64,000 nucleotides of DNA from Poseidonibacter antarcticus (GTDB taxonomy: Bacteria > Campylobacterota > Campylobacteria > Campylobacterales > Arcobacteraceae). Shown here in pieces: positions 36,801 through 46,360 of this stretch. A program made the position numbers and the translations under genes. The stretch spans positions 61,537 through 125,536 of the forward strand of contig NZ_RCWF01000004.1 in assembly GCF_003667345.1 (NCBI RefSeq), in the 5' to 3' direction. Positions within the stretch are counted from its first letter, which is position 1. Each line of letters starts with the position of its first letter. Below the pieces are notes generated by a model. The model searched no databases, was not told where the DNA came from, and saw only the letters and a program-made list of their open reading frames with translations.

Positions 36801-38156
36801 ATGAATAAATATATTTTAGTTTTACTACTTTTTATAAATACTATTAGTTTTGCTACTAGTAATGTTTGGTTAAAAACATATTCTAATTACAAAAATTATA
36901 ATACTGTTTTAAATAATATTAGTAAAATAGAAGATGATCTTAAAATAGTTAAGAAAAAAAATAAGCAAGAAAAAATACAAGAACTAAGTAATAAATTAAA
37001 TATTTATAAATCAAAACTAACTCTTTATGAAAAAAAGAATAGCTTTGATGATTTATTAAAAGCACATAAATATGAAATTATTAATATTACTATTTATGAT
37101 TATTTATTTAATATTTCATTAGAAGAATTAAGAAAAAAGATTAAAAAGTACGATTCTTTGAAAAAAGAATTTTATTCTGCGATGTTATATATTCAAGACT
37201 CTTATGATCAACAAGTAAAACTCAATCCCAAAAGTAAAAAAACACTACTTTTACAAGAACAGCTTGAGTATTTTCATGAATATAGTGAAAATATAGAAAA
37301 AATGTATCAAAGTCTTTTAGAAACAAAAGATGACTTAAAAAAGAAATATATAGAATATAAAAATGAAGTTTTTATCAAGCATTTGATTACTTTTAGTATT
37401 ATTTTATTTTCTTATATTCTTTATAAATTTTTATTATTTATTTTCTTTTATTTATTTAAAAATAAGAAAAATGAAGAGCTTGAAAAAAATTATAGAAAAA
37501 TCATAGCGCTTTTATTTGTATTGTCAATTTTGATTTTTATAATAATAAGATATATAAATGACTTTCTTTATATTATCACTTTTTTAGGAATTATTGCAGC
37601 GGCACTTACTATTGCTATTAGAGAGATTTTATTAAATATTGCAGGTGCAGTTTATATATTCTTTTCAAATGTGATTAGAGTTGGTGATAGAGTTATGGTT
37701 CAGTTTGAAACAAGACATACTATAGGTGATATTACAAATATTTCTTTGATTAAAATCAAACTAAATGAAGTGTGTGATTATACAAATATAAAAGAGATTA
37801 AAAATGTCGGTAGGACTATATATATTCCAAATAGCTATATATTTACAAAGGTTTTTTATAACTATTCTTTAAAAAAGAATGGAATAATCAATGACTTAAT
37901 AGAGTTTGACTTTGATATAGATAATGATTTTGAGATTATTGAAGATATTACAAAAGCTGTATTTGAAAAGTTTGAATTGCTCTATACTCTTTCTTACTCT
38001 TTAAATACTACAAAAACAGGAATAATTGCGATTATTTCATATCAAGTAAATTATAAGATTGTAGCAAAAATAAGAGGAGAGATTTCTATATCTTTATTAA
38101 AAGAGTATACAAATAACCCTCAGGTAAAACTAAAAGCATCAAAGAAAGTACCGTAA
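36801..38156 (+). CDS. MscS-family mechanosensitive channel
   Basis: A 451-residue membrane protein: signal peptide about 1-18, charged coiled coil (about 20-190), then about four helices (about 198-290). The MscS pore region is ITFLGIIAAALTIAIREILLNIAGAVYI (residues about 253-281), with a beta domain after it (VIRVGDRVMVQFETRH). It shows the same layout as the channel at 33853 but is shorter and diverged. It is probably cotranscribed with the ZntB-like gene (12 bp gap). Confidence 0.88.
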   Translation: MNKYILVLLLFINTISFATSNVWLKTYSNYKNYNTVLNNISKIEDDLKIVKKKNKQEKIQELSNKLNIYKSKLTLYEKKNSFDDLLKAHKYEIINITIYDYLFNISLEELRKKIKKYDSLKKEFYSAMLYIQDSYDQQVKLNPKSKKTLLLQEQLEYFHEYSENIEKMYQSLLETKDDLKKKYIEYKNEVFIKHLITFSIILFSYILYKFLLFIFFYLFKNKKNEELEKNYRKIIALLFVLSILIFIIIRYINDFLYIITFLGIIAAALTIAIREILLNIAGAVYIFFSNVIRVGDRVMVQFETRHTIGDITNISLIKIKLNEVCDYTNIKEIKNVGRTIYIPNSYIFTKVFYNYSLKKNGIINDLIEFDFDIDNDFEIIEDITKAVFEKFELLYTLSYSLNTTKTGIIAIISYQVNYKIVAKIRGEISISLLKEYTNNPQVKLKASKKVP

Positions 38157-38169
38157 ATAATTCTAATTT

Positions 38170-38772
38170 TTAAAGCATTTTTATCATATGGTGATATTTA
38201 TGCTTTGATACTTCAATGATAATATTCTTTTTGAAACCTATTTTTTCATATAGTTTTAGTGCTTTTTCATTTTTTAAAGCAACTATTAGTGATACTTTTT
38301 TAAAGCCTAAGTCTTTAGCTTTTTTTTCTATAAAAGCAAATAACTCTTTTGCAAATCCACGACCTTGGTATTTTTCTAAAACACTTACAGTATTGATATA
38401 AAATTCATCATCAAAACTCTTTTTTTCAAAAGAATCTACAAATATATTTTTTGAAGCTAGATTATCTATAATAGGTTTATCAAGTTCATCTACTCTACTT
38501 GACGCATATCCTAGTATTAATCCTGCTATTTCATTTTCATACTCATAAATATAGATATTTTTATGGCTAAATCTATTTACATCCATATTAATATATTCAT
38601 TTAGTGCTTTTAGAACCTCATCTTTTTTATCTTCACCTGTTATATCATTTGCAATACTTCCAATTGCATTTATAATAAGATTAGCAATAATAAAATTTTC
38701 TTGTTTTTTTGCTGGAACTATCATAATCTCTCTTTTTTTGGTTTTAAAATTGTATCTTAATTTAACTAACAC
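38170..38772 (-). CDS. GNAT-family N-acetyltransferase
   Basis: A 200-residue protein with the GNAT fold. The acetyl-CoA loop is in VSVLEKYQGRGFAKELFAF (Q/RxxGxG/A form), and motif B is ALKNEKALKLYEKIGFKKN. The substrate is unknown. The first about 15 residues (MLVKLRYNFKTKKRE) look non-conserved, and an ATG 16 codons in is a possible true start. It stands alone and converges on the MscS gene. Confidence 0.85.
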   Translation of the reverse strand: MLVKLRYNFKTKKREIMIVPAKKQENFIIANLIINAIGSIANDITGEDKKDEVLKALNEYINMDVNRFSHKNIYIYEYENEIAGLILGYASSRVDELDKPIIDNLASKNIFVDSFEKKSFDDEFYINTVSVLEKYQGRGFAKELFAFIEKKAKDLGFKKVSLIVALKNEKALKLYEKIGFKKNIIIEVSKHKYHHMIKML

Positions 38773-38827
38773 ATAATTAATAGTTTTATTTTATAATAAG
38801 TTTTATTGTAAAAATTGGAGAAAATTA

Positions 38828-39490
38828 TTGAAAGCATTAAAAGTTTTAGTTCTAAAAAGTAGTGATAATTCAATTTCTCAAATTATAAAAGTTCTAAAAA
38901 ATAATGATTTCTATGTTGATATATGTAATAGTAATAATGAGTTTTTAGAATGTATTTATAATAATCTATATGATTTATACCTAATAAATATAAATGAAAA
39001 ATCACTTCCGAAGTTTCAATTAATTCAACTATTAAATGAATATCAGGATATAACAATGAAAATGGTAATTGCTTCTATTCCAGATATTACAAAAGCTTCT
39101 TTTATATATGGTTGTGATGAATGTATTTTTCAAAGTATAGATGATAAAGAAATTTTATTACGTGTAAAAGCATTGATTAGAAGACAGTTCAAGATCTATT
39201 CTGATTCTATTCTTTTAAGAGAAAATATAGAATATGAGATTTTCAATAAACGAATTTTTTTGGATAATAAAGAGATTATATTAGGAGAAAGAGCTTCACA
39301 AATCTTGGATTATTTATTAAAATTCAGAGGTGTTTTTGTATCTTCAGAAAATTTAGAAAATGCTGTCTATCCTGCAAATACTAGTTCTAAAAATGGTTCA
39401 CTAAGATTTCATATCCATAAAATAAGACAAGCTCTTGGAAATGATATAATAGTTTCAAATAGAACAAATGGTTATAAAATAAATATTTGA
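38828..39490 (+). CDS. Atypical OmpR-family response regulator with degenerate receiver
   Basis: A 220-residue protein with a receiver-like domain (about 1-120) and a winged-helix domain (about 128-220). The latter shows ILGERASQILDYLLKFRGVFVSSENLENAVY and ISNRTNGYKINI-type ends. The phospho-acceptor is lost: YDLYLININEKSLP has Asn where YDLxLLD has Asp. The acidic pair near the N-terminus is replaced by KSSDN and the conserved lysine region by IFQSID. It should therefore act without phosphorylation, like HP1043-type regulators. The start is TTG, with GGAG 7 bp before it. No kinase is adjacent; a strong terminator follows. Confidence 0.82.
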   Translation: MKALKVLVLKSSDNSISQIIKVLKNNDFYVDICNSNNEFLECIYNNLYDLYLININEKSLPKFQLIQLLNEYQDITMKMVIASIPDITKASFIYGCDECIFQSIDDKEILLRVKALIRRQFKIYSDSILLRENIEYEIFNKRIFLDNKEIILGERASQILDYLLKFRGVFVSSENLENAVYPANTSSKNGSLRFHIHKIRQALGNDIIVSNRTNGYKINI

Positions 39491-39493
39491 AAT

Positions 39494-39525
39494 AAAAAAA
39501 GGAAGTATTTAACTTCCTTTTTTTT
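39494..39525. terminator. Bidirectional terminator after the atypical regulator
   Basis: GGAAGT (39501-39506) pairs with ACTTCC (39512-39517), flanked by runs of A and T. It serves both the regulator and the convergent oxidase operon, whose last stop codon lies at its edge. Confidence 0.8.
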
Positions 39526-40717
39526 ATAGGCTATTTTTAAATAATATAAAAAATCCCCAAGCAAAATATACTACAGTCCATATAGATAAAATCCATAAAA
39601 GCATATTTGCCATAAGTGTAACTGCTTTATCTTTTGATGCGTCAAATACACCTTTTGTTTTACCAACTTTCCAAGCCATAGTAGCAATAAAAGATACTCC
39701 AACTCCACCTAATGATACAAAAGTTAATACAAACATAGTAACAGATGACCATTCTATATTTACAGGATAATTATAAATATCATATCCAAAATCAAACATA
39801 ATATTGTATCTGATGTATTCTCTAAATCCTGAAATTAAAAGTATTAAAATAACAGATATTCCTGTTGTTAAATAACTATTTTTAAGAGTTCTTGAAAGTG
39901 CTATTAATACTATAAAAGAAAGATAAATAATAATTGAATAGATATCAAATAATTTATCTATATCATTTGCCCAAAAAGCAAATAATACTAAAGATATTAC
40001 AAGACCAACACTTGCTATTTTAGTACCAATATTTCTTGAAAATGAGATAAACTTTTCATCAAATTTTTCACTACTTTTTAAGAAATCCCCATAATTTTGT
40101 AAAAATAAACCAAGAATAGGAATACTAAGTGACATAAGAAATAAATATCTTATTGTTTCAGGATGAAATGTTGTTCCAGATGTATCAACTACACCATTTG
40201 GTGCATACCATTCAATCCATTTATCAGGTTGTATTACTTGTACTGAAAATACATGCATAATCAATCCACAAAAGATTAAAAACAAAAATGAAATAATACC
40301 AATAATACTACTTGATGAACTTTGTTTTTTATTTGCATAATAATACCAATAATACATACTATAACCTACAAGTAATGCATAAATAAAAGTAACAACCCAA
40401 ATTCCTGATATTGCATTTACTGTATACCAGTTTGGATCGTAAATTACTTGTGTAAATAACAATGGAGCAACACCTAAAACAATAAGTAAAGAAACACTAA
40501 TCTTTCCTGTTTGTAATAAATGTGAAGTTAAAATTCTCCAGTTTTCATCTGTTTTTTGTTTAGTACCACCATAAAGTGATAAACCCATACTTCCCAATGC
40601 TAAAAATACAAATAAAGCATGTAAAGCCCATGTTAATATATATAATCCTTGAAAAACAACAGGATAAAATGGAAGTCCCGCTGGATCTCTAAGAAGGTTT
40701 AAAGTTTCTGCATCCAT
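39524..40717 (-). CDS. Second CydA-like membrane subunit of a cytochrome bd-family oxidase
   Basis: A 397-residue protein with about ten transmembrane helices and no cytochrome c motif. The region LTWALHALFVFLALGSMG, with H33 in an early helix, parallels the first haem-binding helix of CydA and of the upstream subunit. It looks like a diverged CydA-type partner, not a CydB. It overlaps the upstream subunit by 1 bp (TAATG), so synthesis is coupled. Such CydA-plus-CydA-like pairs are described for non-canonical bd families. Haem content is not provable from sequence. Confidence 0.7.
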   Translation of the reverse strand: MDAETLNLLRDPAGLPFYPVVFQGLYILTWALHALFVFLALGSMGLSLYGGTKQKTDENWRILTSHLLQTGKISVSLLIVLGVAPLLFTQVIYDPNWYTVNAISGIWVVTFIYALLVGYSMYYWYYYANKKQSSSSSIIGIISFLFLIFCGLIMHVFSVQVIQPDKWIEWYAPNGVVDTSGTTFHPETIRYLFLMSLSIPILGLFLQNYGDFLKSSEKFDEKFISFSRNIGTKIASVGLVISLVLFAFWANDIDKLFDIYSIIIYLSFIVLIALSRTLKNSYLTTGISVILILLISGFREYIRYNIMFDFGYDIYNYPVNIEWSSVTMFVLTFVSLGGVGVSFIATMAWKVGKTKGVFDASKDKAVTLMANMLLWILSIWTVVYFAWGFFILFKNSL

Positions 40718-42078
40718 TATTTTTCCTTTTGTAGTTGTTCTAGTTTTGGTAGTTGTGATTCAATCCATGCTGCCATTGCATCAAACTCTTCATCAGGTAG
40801 ATCAATTTTTGGCATATAAGGAATTGCGCCAGTTGCTAGTGAATACTTCATAAATGATTTAATCATTTCTTTATCTTGTCCAACAAATTTTTCTAATAAT
40901 GGTCTATATTTACCAGTTGCTTCTAAAGAGTGACAATTTGAACAAGAAAGTTTAGTAAGAAGTTGTCCAACTTCTAATTTATTTTCAGGTGTAATTGTTT
41001 TTAATCTATCAGGAACCCAAACATTTACATTTAATAAACCATGTTTAGCAACAATATCAACTTCATTTTTGATATTTTTTCCTGGAACATCTCTACCCAT
41101 AATTTGATTACTATAAACATATTGACCAACAACGAAAGGTTTTCTAATACTTTCTCTTAATTTTTCTCCAGGCCATAATCCAAAAATAGCAATTACAAAT
41201 AACATTACAACTGCAAAAGGTCTATTAATCCAATTTGGTTTTAAAATTGCAATTGCAAAATATATAGAGAATACTACTACTAAAATTATTTTCATATTTA
41301 TAATTTGAGGCATATAAATACTTAATAATATTTTCGCATTTTCAGGAATTGTTGTCATGTACCACATAAAACAGACTAAGGTAATAAATCCACCTATAAA
41401 ACTTACGATTCCCATTTTTCTTATAAGTTCATTTTTTAACTCTTTATCACTTAAAGCAGAAGCAATTATAAGTCCAATAACACCAGACATCATAATCATA
41501 AATCCAACTCTTAAGAATAAGTGAGGGAAGGTAGTAAGACCAAAGAAAGCATCACTAACTGAACCTGTTTGATAAAAAGCATCGTTTCCAGGCCACATCA
41601 TAAAACTTATGATTCCAATAATCATAAATAGTGTACCAAGGGAAGCTAATGCAAATGCATAGGTAAGTTTAAGATGAGTTTTTCTATCTATTTTATTTAT
41701 AAAGTAAACAAGTGCAAATACACCTACTACTTCAAATACAAAAAACACCCATTCCGTTGCCCAAACCCACACAAAGTTGTGAATTAAAGCACTAATACCT
41801 CTAGGGCTTGCAGCTGTTGCTGTAAACCAGATTCCAGGACCTGTAATTGAACCAATAACATAAGAAAAAATAAGTAAAAACATACCGTATTTTTTCATAT
41901 ATTCATAAAGTTCAGGTCGATCTTCTTTATAAGCCTTATGTGCTAAGAAAGCAAAAAGCAAAGCTGCACCAACTGAGGTATGTGATGCCAAAATGTGGAT
42001 AGTACCTGTTATTCCCATAATCCAAGCAGAGCCTATTTCAGGGAAATAAAAAAGTGGAAACATTCCAATTTGTTCCAT
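40717..42078 (-). CDS. Cytochrome bd-family subunit I-like protein fused to cytochrome c
   Basis: A 453-residue protein. About nine helices resemble CydA: H28 in GTIHILASHTSVGAAL, E109 and E116 in ATEWVFFVFEVVG, and H186 in FPHLFLRVGF align with the haem ligands and acidic residues of E. coli CydA. The Q-loop region of quinol-oxidising CydA is missing. A C-terminal mono-haem cytochrome c domain has CSNCH at 379-383 and M422 in PYMPKID. This suggests electron input from a periplasmic cytochrome rather than quinol. An oxygen or other small-molecule reductase of the OR-N/OR-C type is the best guess. Confidence 0.75.
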   Translation of the reverse strand: MEQIGMFPLFYFPEIGSAWIMGITGTIHILASHTSVGAALLFAFLAHKAYKEDRPELYEYMKKYGMFLLIFSYVIGSITGPGIWFTATAASPRGISALIHNFVWVWATEWVFFVFEVVGVFALVYFINKIDRKTHLKLTYAFALASLGTLFMIIGIISFMMWPGNDAFYQTGSVSDAFFGLTTFPHLFLRVGFMIMMSGVIGLIIASALSDKELKNELIRKMGIVSFIGGFITLVCFMWYMTTIPENAKILLSIYMPQIINMKIILVVVFSIYFAIAILKPNWINRPFAVVMLFVIAIFGLWPGEKLRESIRKPFVVGQYVYSNQIMGRDVPGKNIKNEVDIVAKHGLLNVNVWVPDRLKTITPENKLEVGQLLTKLSCSNCHSLEATGKYRPLLEKFVGQDKEMIKSFMKYSLATGAIPYMPKIDLPDEEFDAMAAWIESQLPKLEQLQKEK

Positions 42079-42108
42079 CCTTTTCTCCTTTTATATATTT
42101 ATTTGGTA

Positions 42109-42132
42109 TTTTGCTTAAAAAAATGAGCAAAA
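42109..42132. promoter_or_regulatory. Dyad in the leader of the bd-like operon
   Basis: TTTTGCT, 10 bp, AGCAAAA lies about 30 bp upstream of the oxidase start. It could be a regulator site or a leader hairpin; no known consensus (FNR, NsrR) fits. Confidence 0.3.
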
Positions 42133-42138
42133 CCGAAA

Positions 42139-42230
42139 TGCTATAGTATTGCTACTGTGTTAATTTTATGATAGTTAGGGGAGGTAGGAAAGAGAAACTT
42201 ATGAAATAATCATAAGTTTCGTTATTTTTT
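42139..42230 (+). ncRNA. Possible small RNA unit in the gap between oxidase and RimK operons
   Basis: A GCTA pair 11 bp apart (42139-42154) is followed after 11 bp by TATGAT (42167-42172). A G-rich stretch follows, then a 10-bp hairpin (42194-42203 with 42211-42220) and a T-run on the plus strand. The hairpin may simply terminate the RimK operon, although its T-tail fits the plus strand better. No plus-strand gene follows. Confidence 0.25.
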
Positions 42231-42234
42231 AGTT

Positions 42235-43290
42235 TTATTCTATTATTTCTTCTTTTTTTAATTCAGAAAATTCACTAACTTCAATAGCGTCTTCATTGAA
42301 ATATTCCATTTTATCTTCAGCTCTTTCTAAATCTTTTAGTTTTGCAATATGGAAAATTGCATCACCTTCTTGAATTAGTGGTATTTCAGATTTTCCAATA
42401 ATTACACCATCAAATGTAGCTTTTATTTCAAAGCTTTCATCACCTAATGGTTCATCTACATAAGCTATGATTTCATCTTCTTTTACAATGTCACCTAAGG
42501 CTTTTATTGTTCTTATGATTCCACTTTCTGTAGATCTAATCCATTGGCTACTTCTTGCAACTATTGGGATTTTGTATTTTCTTTTTCTATTTACAATAGG
42601 TAACATATCTAATTCTCGTAAGATATTAACAATACCTTTTACACCAATTCTAATAGATGTTTCATCAAATCTTAGTGCTTCACCTGCTTCATATAAAAGT
42701 ACAGGTATCTCTTTTTCTTGAGCTTCTGCTCTTAATGAGCCATCTCTTAATTCAGAGTGTAAAACAACTGGCGCTTCAAATATTTTTGCTAGATTATAAG
42801 TAAATTTATTATCAAGATTTGTTCTAATTTGTGGTAAGTTTGACTTATGAATTGATGCTGTATGTAAGTCTAATCCAAAATCACATTTAGAAACGATTTC
42901 ATCAAAAAATACTTTTGCAACCCTACTTGCTAATGAACCTTTTTTTGTCCCTGGAAAAGATCTATTTAAATCTCTTCTATCTGGCATATATCGTGATAGT
43001 GTCATCACTCCATAGATATTAACAATAGGAATAAGTACAACAGTACCTTTTAGTCTTTTTAAAATACTTAGTTTTCTAAATCTTCTAATAATCTCAATAC
43101 CATTAAGTTCATCACCATGAATAGCAGCACTAATAAAAATAGTAGGACCGTCTTTTTTCCCTCTTATTACTCTAATTGGTAAATCCATAGGAGAGTGATA
43201 GAGTTTAGGTAGTTCTAGATTAATAGTAACATTTGTTCCTCTTAATATTTCTGTACCTGCAAACTCTACTTTTGAATTTTTATGCTCCAA
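42235..43290 (-). CDS. AstE/aspartoacylase-family (M14-like) amidohydrolase
   Basis: A 351-residue cytosolic protein. The zinc site shows [15 protein letters not shown] (HxxE) and DLHTAS, and the late region [16 protein letters not shown] with [13 protein letters not shown] is a lipoyl-like hammerhead seen in this family. Relatives cleave succinylglutamate or acylated amino acids. It overlaps rimK by 11 bp, so it probably acts on the glutamylated product or its small-molecule relative rather than in arginine breakdown. The role is inferred from context. Confidence 0.88.
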   Translation of the reverse strand: MEHKNSKVEFAGTEILRGTNVTINLELPKLYHSPMDLPIRVIRGKKDGPTIFISAAIHGDELNGIEIIRRFRKLSILKRLKGTVVLIPIVNIYGVMTLSRYMPDRRDLNRSFPGTKKGSLASRVAKVFFDEIVSKCDFGLDLHTASIHKSNLPQIRTNLDNKFTYNLAKIFEAPVVLHSELRDGSLRAEAQEKEIPVLLYEAGEALRFDETSIRIGVKGIVNILRELDMLPIVNRKRKYKIPIVARSSQWIRSTESGIIRTIKALGDIVKEDEIIAYVDEPLGDESFEIKATFDGVIIGKSEIPLIQEGDAIFHIAKLKDLERAEDKMEYFNEDAIEVSEFSELKKEEIIE

Positions 43291-44206
43291 TATTGTCTCT
43301 TTTTATTCTTCTTTTTTTATTAGGGTCTGCTGGAGTTACATTTTTTTCAATATAATCCATAATTTTTCCAGCAATATCTAATTGTGTTGATTTTTCAATT
43401 CCTTCTAATCCAGGAGATGAATTTACTTCCATTACAAGTGGTCCTCTTGATGATGGAATCATATCAACACCACAAACACCAAGTCCCATAGCTTTTGCAG
43501 CTGCTAAGGCTGTTGATTTTTCTTTTCTATTTAATTTATATGAAGTTGCACTTCCACCTTGATGAAGATTTGATCTAAAATCACCCTCAGCACCTTGTCT
43601 TTTCATAGCTCCTACAACTTCACCACCAACAACTAAAGCTCTAATATCAGCTCCACCTGCTTCTTCTATAAACTCTTGAACAAGTAAATTTACATCCATT
43701 CCATAAAATGCATCAAGTACAGATTTTGCTGCTTTTTCACTATCAACTAATACTACTCCAACACCTTGTGTACCTTCTAGTATTTTTAAAACCAAAGGTG
43801 CGCCACCACTTAAGGCAATAACATCTTTTGCACTTGATTTATTTGATGCAAAAACAGTTTTTGGCATATCTACATCATTTTTTGATAAAACTTGTAAACT
43901 TCTTAGTTTATCTCTACTTCTAGCAATTGCAAGATTTCCAGCTGTACTAAATACATCCATCATTTCAAAATGTCGAACCATTGCAGTTCCATAAAATGTT
44001 CTACTAGCACCAATTCTAGGAATAATTGCATCAGGAGTTGGTAATACTTTTCCAAGGTAATTAATAACTAATTCACCTTTCATAATTTCAATTGTACATT
44101 TTAGATAATCAATAACTTTTACATCCCAATTTTTTGCTTTTGCTGCTTCTATTAATCTTGCTGTTGAGTATAAGTTCTCATTTCTTGATAATATATATAC
44201 AATCAT
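43280..44206 (-). CDS. rimK: ATP-grasp glutamate ligase, RimK family
   Basis: A 308-residue enzyme. The ATP-grasp region has [18 protein letters not shown] and [20 protein letters not shown], and the metal site is [26 protein letters not shown]. RimK adds glutamates to the C-terminus of ribosomal protein S6 in E. coli. Other RimK relatives modify different targets, and the start of this protein ([15 protein letters not shown]) is typical of true RimK. The order zinc-protease-like, rimK, AstE-like is a known neighbourhood of this family. It overlaps both neighbours (4 bp and 11 bp). Confidence 0.94.
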   Translation of the reverse strand: MIVYILSRNENLYSTARLIEAAKAKNWDVKVIDYLKCTIEIMKGELVINYLGKVLPTPDAIIPRIGASRTFYGTAMVRHFEMMDVFSTAGNLAIARSRDKLRSLQVLSKNDVDMPKTVFASNKSSAKDVIALSGGAPLVLKILEGTQGVGVVLVDSEKAAKSVLDAFYGMDVNLLVQEFIEEAGGADIRALVVGGEVVGAMKRQGAEGDFRSNLHQGGSATSYKLNRKEKSTALAAAKAMGLGVCGVDMIPSSRGPLVMEVNSSPGLEGIEKSTQLDIAGKIMDYIEKNVTPADPNKKRRIKRDNIGA

Positions 44207-44637
44207 TTTATTTCCTCTTTTATTTCTTTACTCATGTATTCTTTAGATACATCAACCAAAAATCTATTTGCTAAAAATCGTCTTCCTATCAACATAGGAA
44301 ACTTCATATCAGACCTATTGGTTAAAGATATAATACTTGTATATCTTTCTTGCATAAATTCAACTTGAACTTTTATTGAAGGTCTAAGTTCTATCTCACC
44401 ATTTGAACTTTTCACTCTCTTTACTTTATATAAAGGAAGAGAAATTCTTTTTCCATGATAAGAGTCATGAACCTCATCTAATAAAGAAAAATGAACCATA
44501 TCATTTTCAATTACAATGTTATCACAATGTAAAGCATTAGAATCTGCTCCTGTGTCTACTTTTGCATCTAAATCATATAAATCTAAATCCAAAATAGAAA
44601 TAATTTCTCTTCTACCAATTATTTTTTTGTTTTTCAT
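44203..44637 (-). CDS. ATP-dependent zinc protease-like protein (RimB/DUF785 family)
   Basis: A 144-residue protein with a retropepsin-like fold. The sequence [23 protein letters not shown] includes the DTGA motif of aspartic proteases. Members next to rimK are thought to trim or regulate the glutamylated product. It is the first gene of the three-gene operon and overlaps rimK by 4 bp. Despite the family name, a zinc site is not obvious here. Confidence 0.88.
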   Translation of the reverse strand: MKNKKIIGRREIISILDLDLYDLDAKVDTGADSNALHCDNIVIENDMVHFSLLDEVHDSYHGKRISLPLYKVKRVKSSNGEIELRPSIKVQVEFMQERYTSIISLTNRSDMKFPMLIGRRFLANRFLVDVSKEYMSKEIKEEIK

Positions 44638-44744
44638 CTTTCATCTTTAATTTTATGATAATTATATCACAGTATTTATCTTTTATATACAAAATAAAAT
44701 AAGAAAGTTTTTTGAGAGTTTAAGGGGTTTAAAGTAGAGAAAAA

Positions 44745-45806
44745 TTAGATTTTATCTAATTTTCCTTGTACGTAAGTTTTTACATCGTTATAGTTAATAG
44801 TTTCTTTGAAATCATCAAATTTTCCACCAGAAGCATTAATATGTCCTCCGCCTTTTGCTATTTTTGCAGCCATTTGAGAAACATCAACTTTCCCATCAGC
44901 TCTAAAGCTAGCATTTCCTTTTCGTCCAATATCTATAAAGAAATCAAAATCAGGATTTGCTTTCAAAAAAGCATTAGCAGGAATAGAAATTCCACCTAAG
45001 CAATATGTTAAAAGACCTTTATGACCTTTGAATGTAACTGTAAGTTTATCTTTTACATCAGCAAGTGATTTTACAAGATACTTAGCAGATAAATTATCTA
45101 AAGTATCATCTTTTTTATCCAATTTTAAAAACTCTTTTTTCATTGAATGAAGTGCGTTATCTAGTAATATATTTCCATTTCTTTCATCTATATATTTAAT
45201 AGACTCTTTTAATAAATAAATTCTATATTCTCTATTTAAATCTGCAAATAATATATTATTCACTTCTCTTGCTTTTGAAACCATCATTAATAAAACTTTT
45301 CCAAATTCAAAGTTTTTTATTTCATGGTCAAGCCAAATATCAACAGCATTAATAGTATCTACTAAAGGAGATAAGCACTCTTTTTCTTCAGCAGTAAAAG
45401 CATCAAATTCTTCACACATATAATCATATACAATTTTACTTGCACATCTATTTATATCTAAATAATACCAATCATATATATCTGCACTTTTTTGCCCTGT
45501 TGCATGATGATCTAATACTTGAAATTTTATATTAAAACCATTTGCATTTAGTTCATTTATATTTTTATCTAAATCTTTTGATTCTTGTGTAGTTAAATTT
45601 AAATCAGAGATTAAAAGAAATATTTCATCATCTTTAAAATCTTCAATCTGATTTAAAACTTTTTTAATAGTTAATTTAACTTCTACACCATAATTTGCAT
45701 TATAAAAAAAACCTTTTCTAAATAATTCTTTAGAAAGCATCTCTTTTGTAATTAGCTGACATCCATATCCATCTAAATCTGTATGCGAAATATGAAAAAG
45801 AATCAT
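44745..45806 (-). CDS. DHH-family phosphoesterase
   Basis: A 353-residue enzyme. N-terminal motifs HISHTDLDGYG and LISDLNL plus FQVLDHHATG form the DHH metal centre. The C-terminal DHHA1 domain has GGGHINASGGKF. Such proteins cleave short RNA fragments or cyclic-nucleotide products (NrnA/oligoribonuclease B type). It overlaps the Rrf2-type regulator gene by 4 bp and is cotranscribed with it. The specific substrate is unknown. Confidence 0.9.
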   Translation of the reverse strand: MILFHISHTDLDGYGCQLITKEMLSKELFRKGFFYNANYGVEVKLTIKKVLNQIEDFKDDEIFLLISDLNLTTQESKDLDKNINELNANGFNIKFQVLDHHATGQKSADIYDWYYLDINRCASKIVYDYMCEEFDAFTAEEKECLSPLVDTINAVDIWLDHEIKNFEFGKVLLMMVSKAREVNNILFADLNREYRIYLLKESIKYIDERNGNILLDNALHSMKKEFLKLDKKDDTLDNLSAKYLVKSLADVKDKLTVTFKGHKGLLTYCLGGISIPANAFLKANPDFDFFIDIGRKGNASFRADGKVDVSQMAAKIAKGGGHINASGGKFDDFKETINYNDVKTYVQGKLDKI

Positions 45807-46204
45807 GAAGCAATATCTTTTAATGTAAGATCTTCTAAAAATCCATTGATTTTTAACTGTAAATTATTTAGTAAAGGCCAAATAGTACATAACATTCCTA
45901 CTTGACTTGGACAATCATTCACTGAAGGCGAACACTCAAAAACTGAAGGTATTTTTTCTTCTGCTGCTGTTGTAATCTCTAAAATTGTTATCTGGTCATA
46001 AGACTTTTTTAAAGCAAATCCACCATTAACACCCCTATGAGATACTACTATTTCGTGTTTTGCTAAATTTTGCATAATTTTCGCTAAAAATGATTTTGAT
46101 ATATTTAATTCTTTTGATAATACATCTACGTTCATTGGTTCAGTGCTTTTTGCAATTGAAATCAAAGAAAGAAGTGCATATTCACTCTTTTTTGTTAATA
46201 ACAT
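45803..46204 (-). CDS. Rrf2-family transcriptional regulator
   Basis: A 133-residue winged-helix protein. The start MLLTKKSEYALLSLISIAK and the recognition helix area VDVLSKELNISKSFLAKIMQNL with VSHRGVNGGFALKK are typical. Three cysteines (FECSPSVNDCPSQVGMLC) fit an iron-sulfur cluster as in IscR, NsrR and RsrR. The spacing Cx6Cx7C differs slightly from IscR. It overlaps the phosphoesterase gene and may regulate its own operon in response to redox or NO. Confidence 0.9.
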   Translation of the reverse strand: MLLTKKSEYALLSLISIAKSTEPMNVDVLSKELNISKSFLAKIMQNLAKHEIVVSHRGVNGGFALKKSYDQITILEITTAAEEKIPSVFECSPSVNDCPSQVGMLCTIWPLLNNLQLKINGFLEDLTLKDIAS

Positions 46205-46303
46205 TTATATCCTGACATATTTTATTCTTTATATTTTACTTGAAATATTATTAAGGTTTGTTATTTTGAAGGATTAATTGTAAAATTTAATATTTTGGCT
46301 AAA

Positions 46304-46338
46304 AAAAAAGGCTTACAGCTAAGCTGTAAACCTTTTTT
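46304..46338 (-). terminator. Terminator of rpsO
   Basis: TTACAGC (46313-46319) pairs with GCTGTAA (46323-46329), followed by GG/CC and six A-T pairs. A T-run follows on the minus strand, 22 bp after the S15 stop codon. Confidence 0.85.
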
Positions 46339-46360
46339 AAAGAAATTTAAAAAACTAAAA

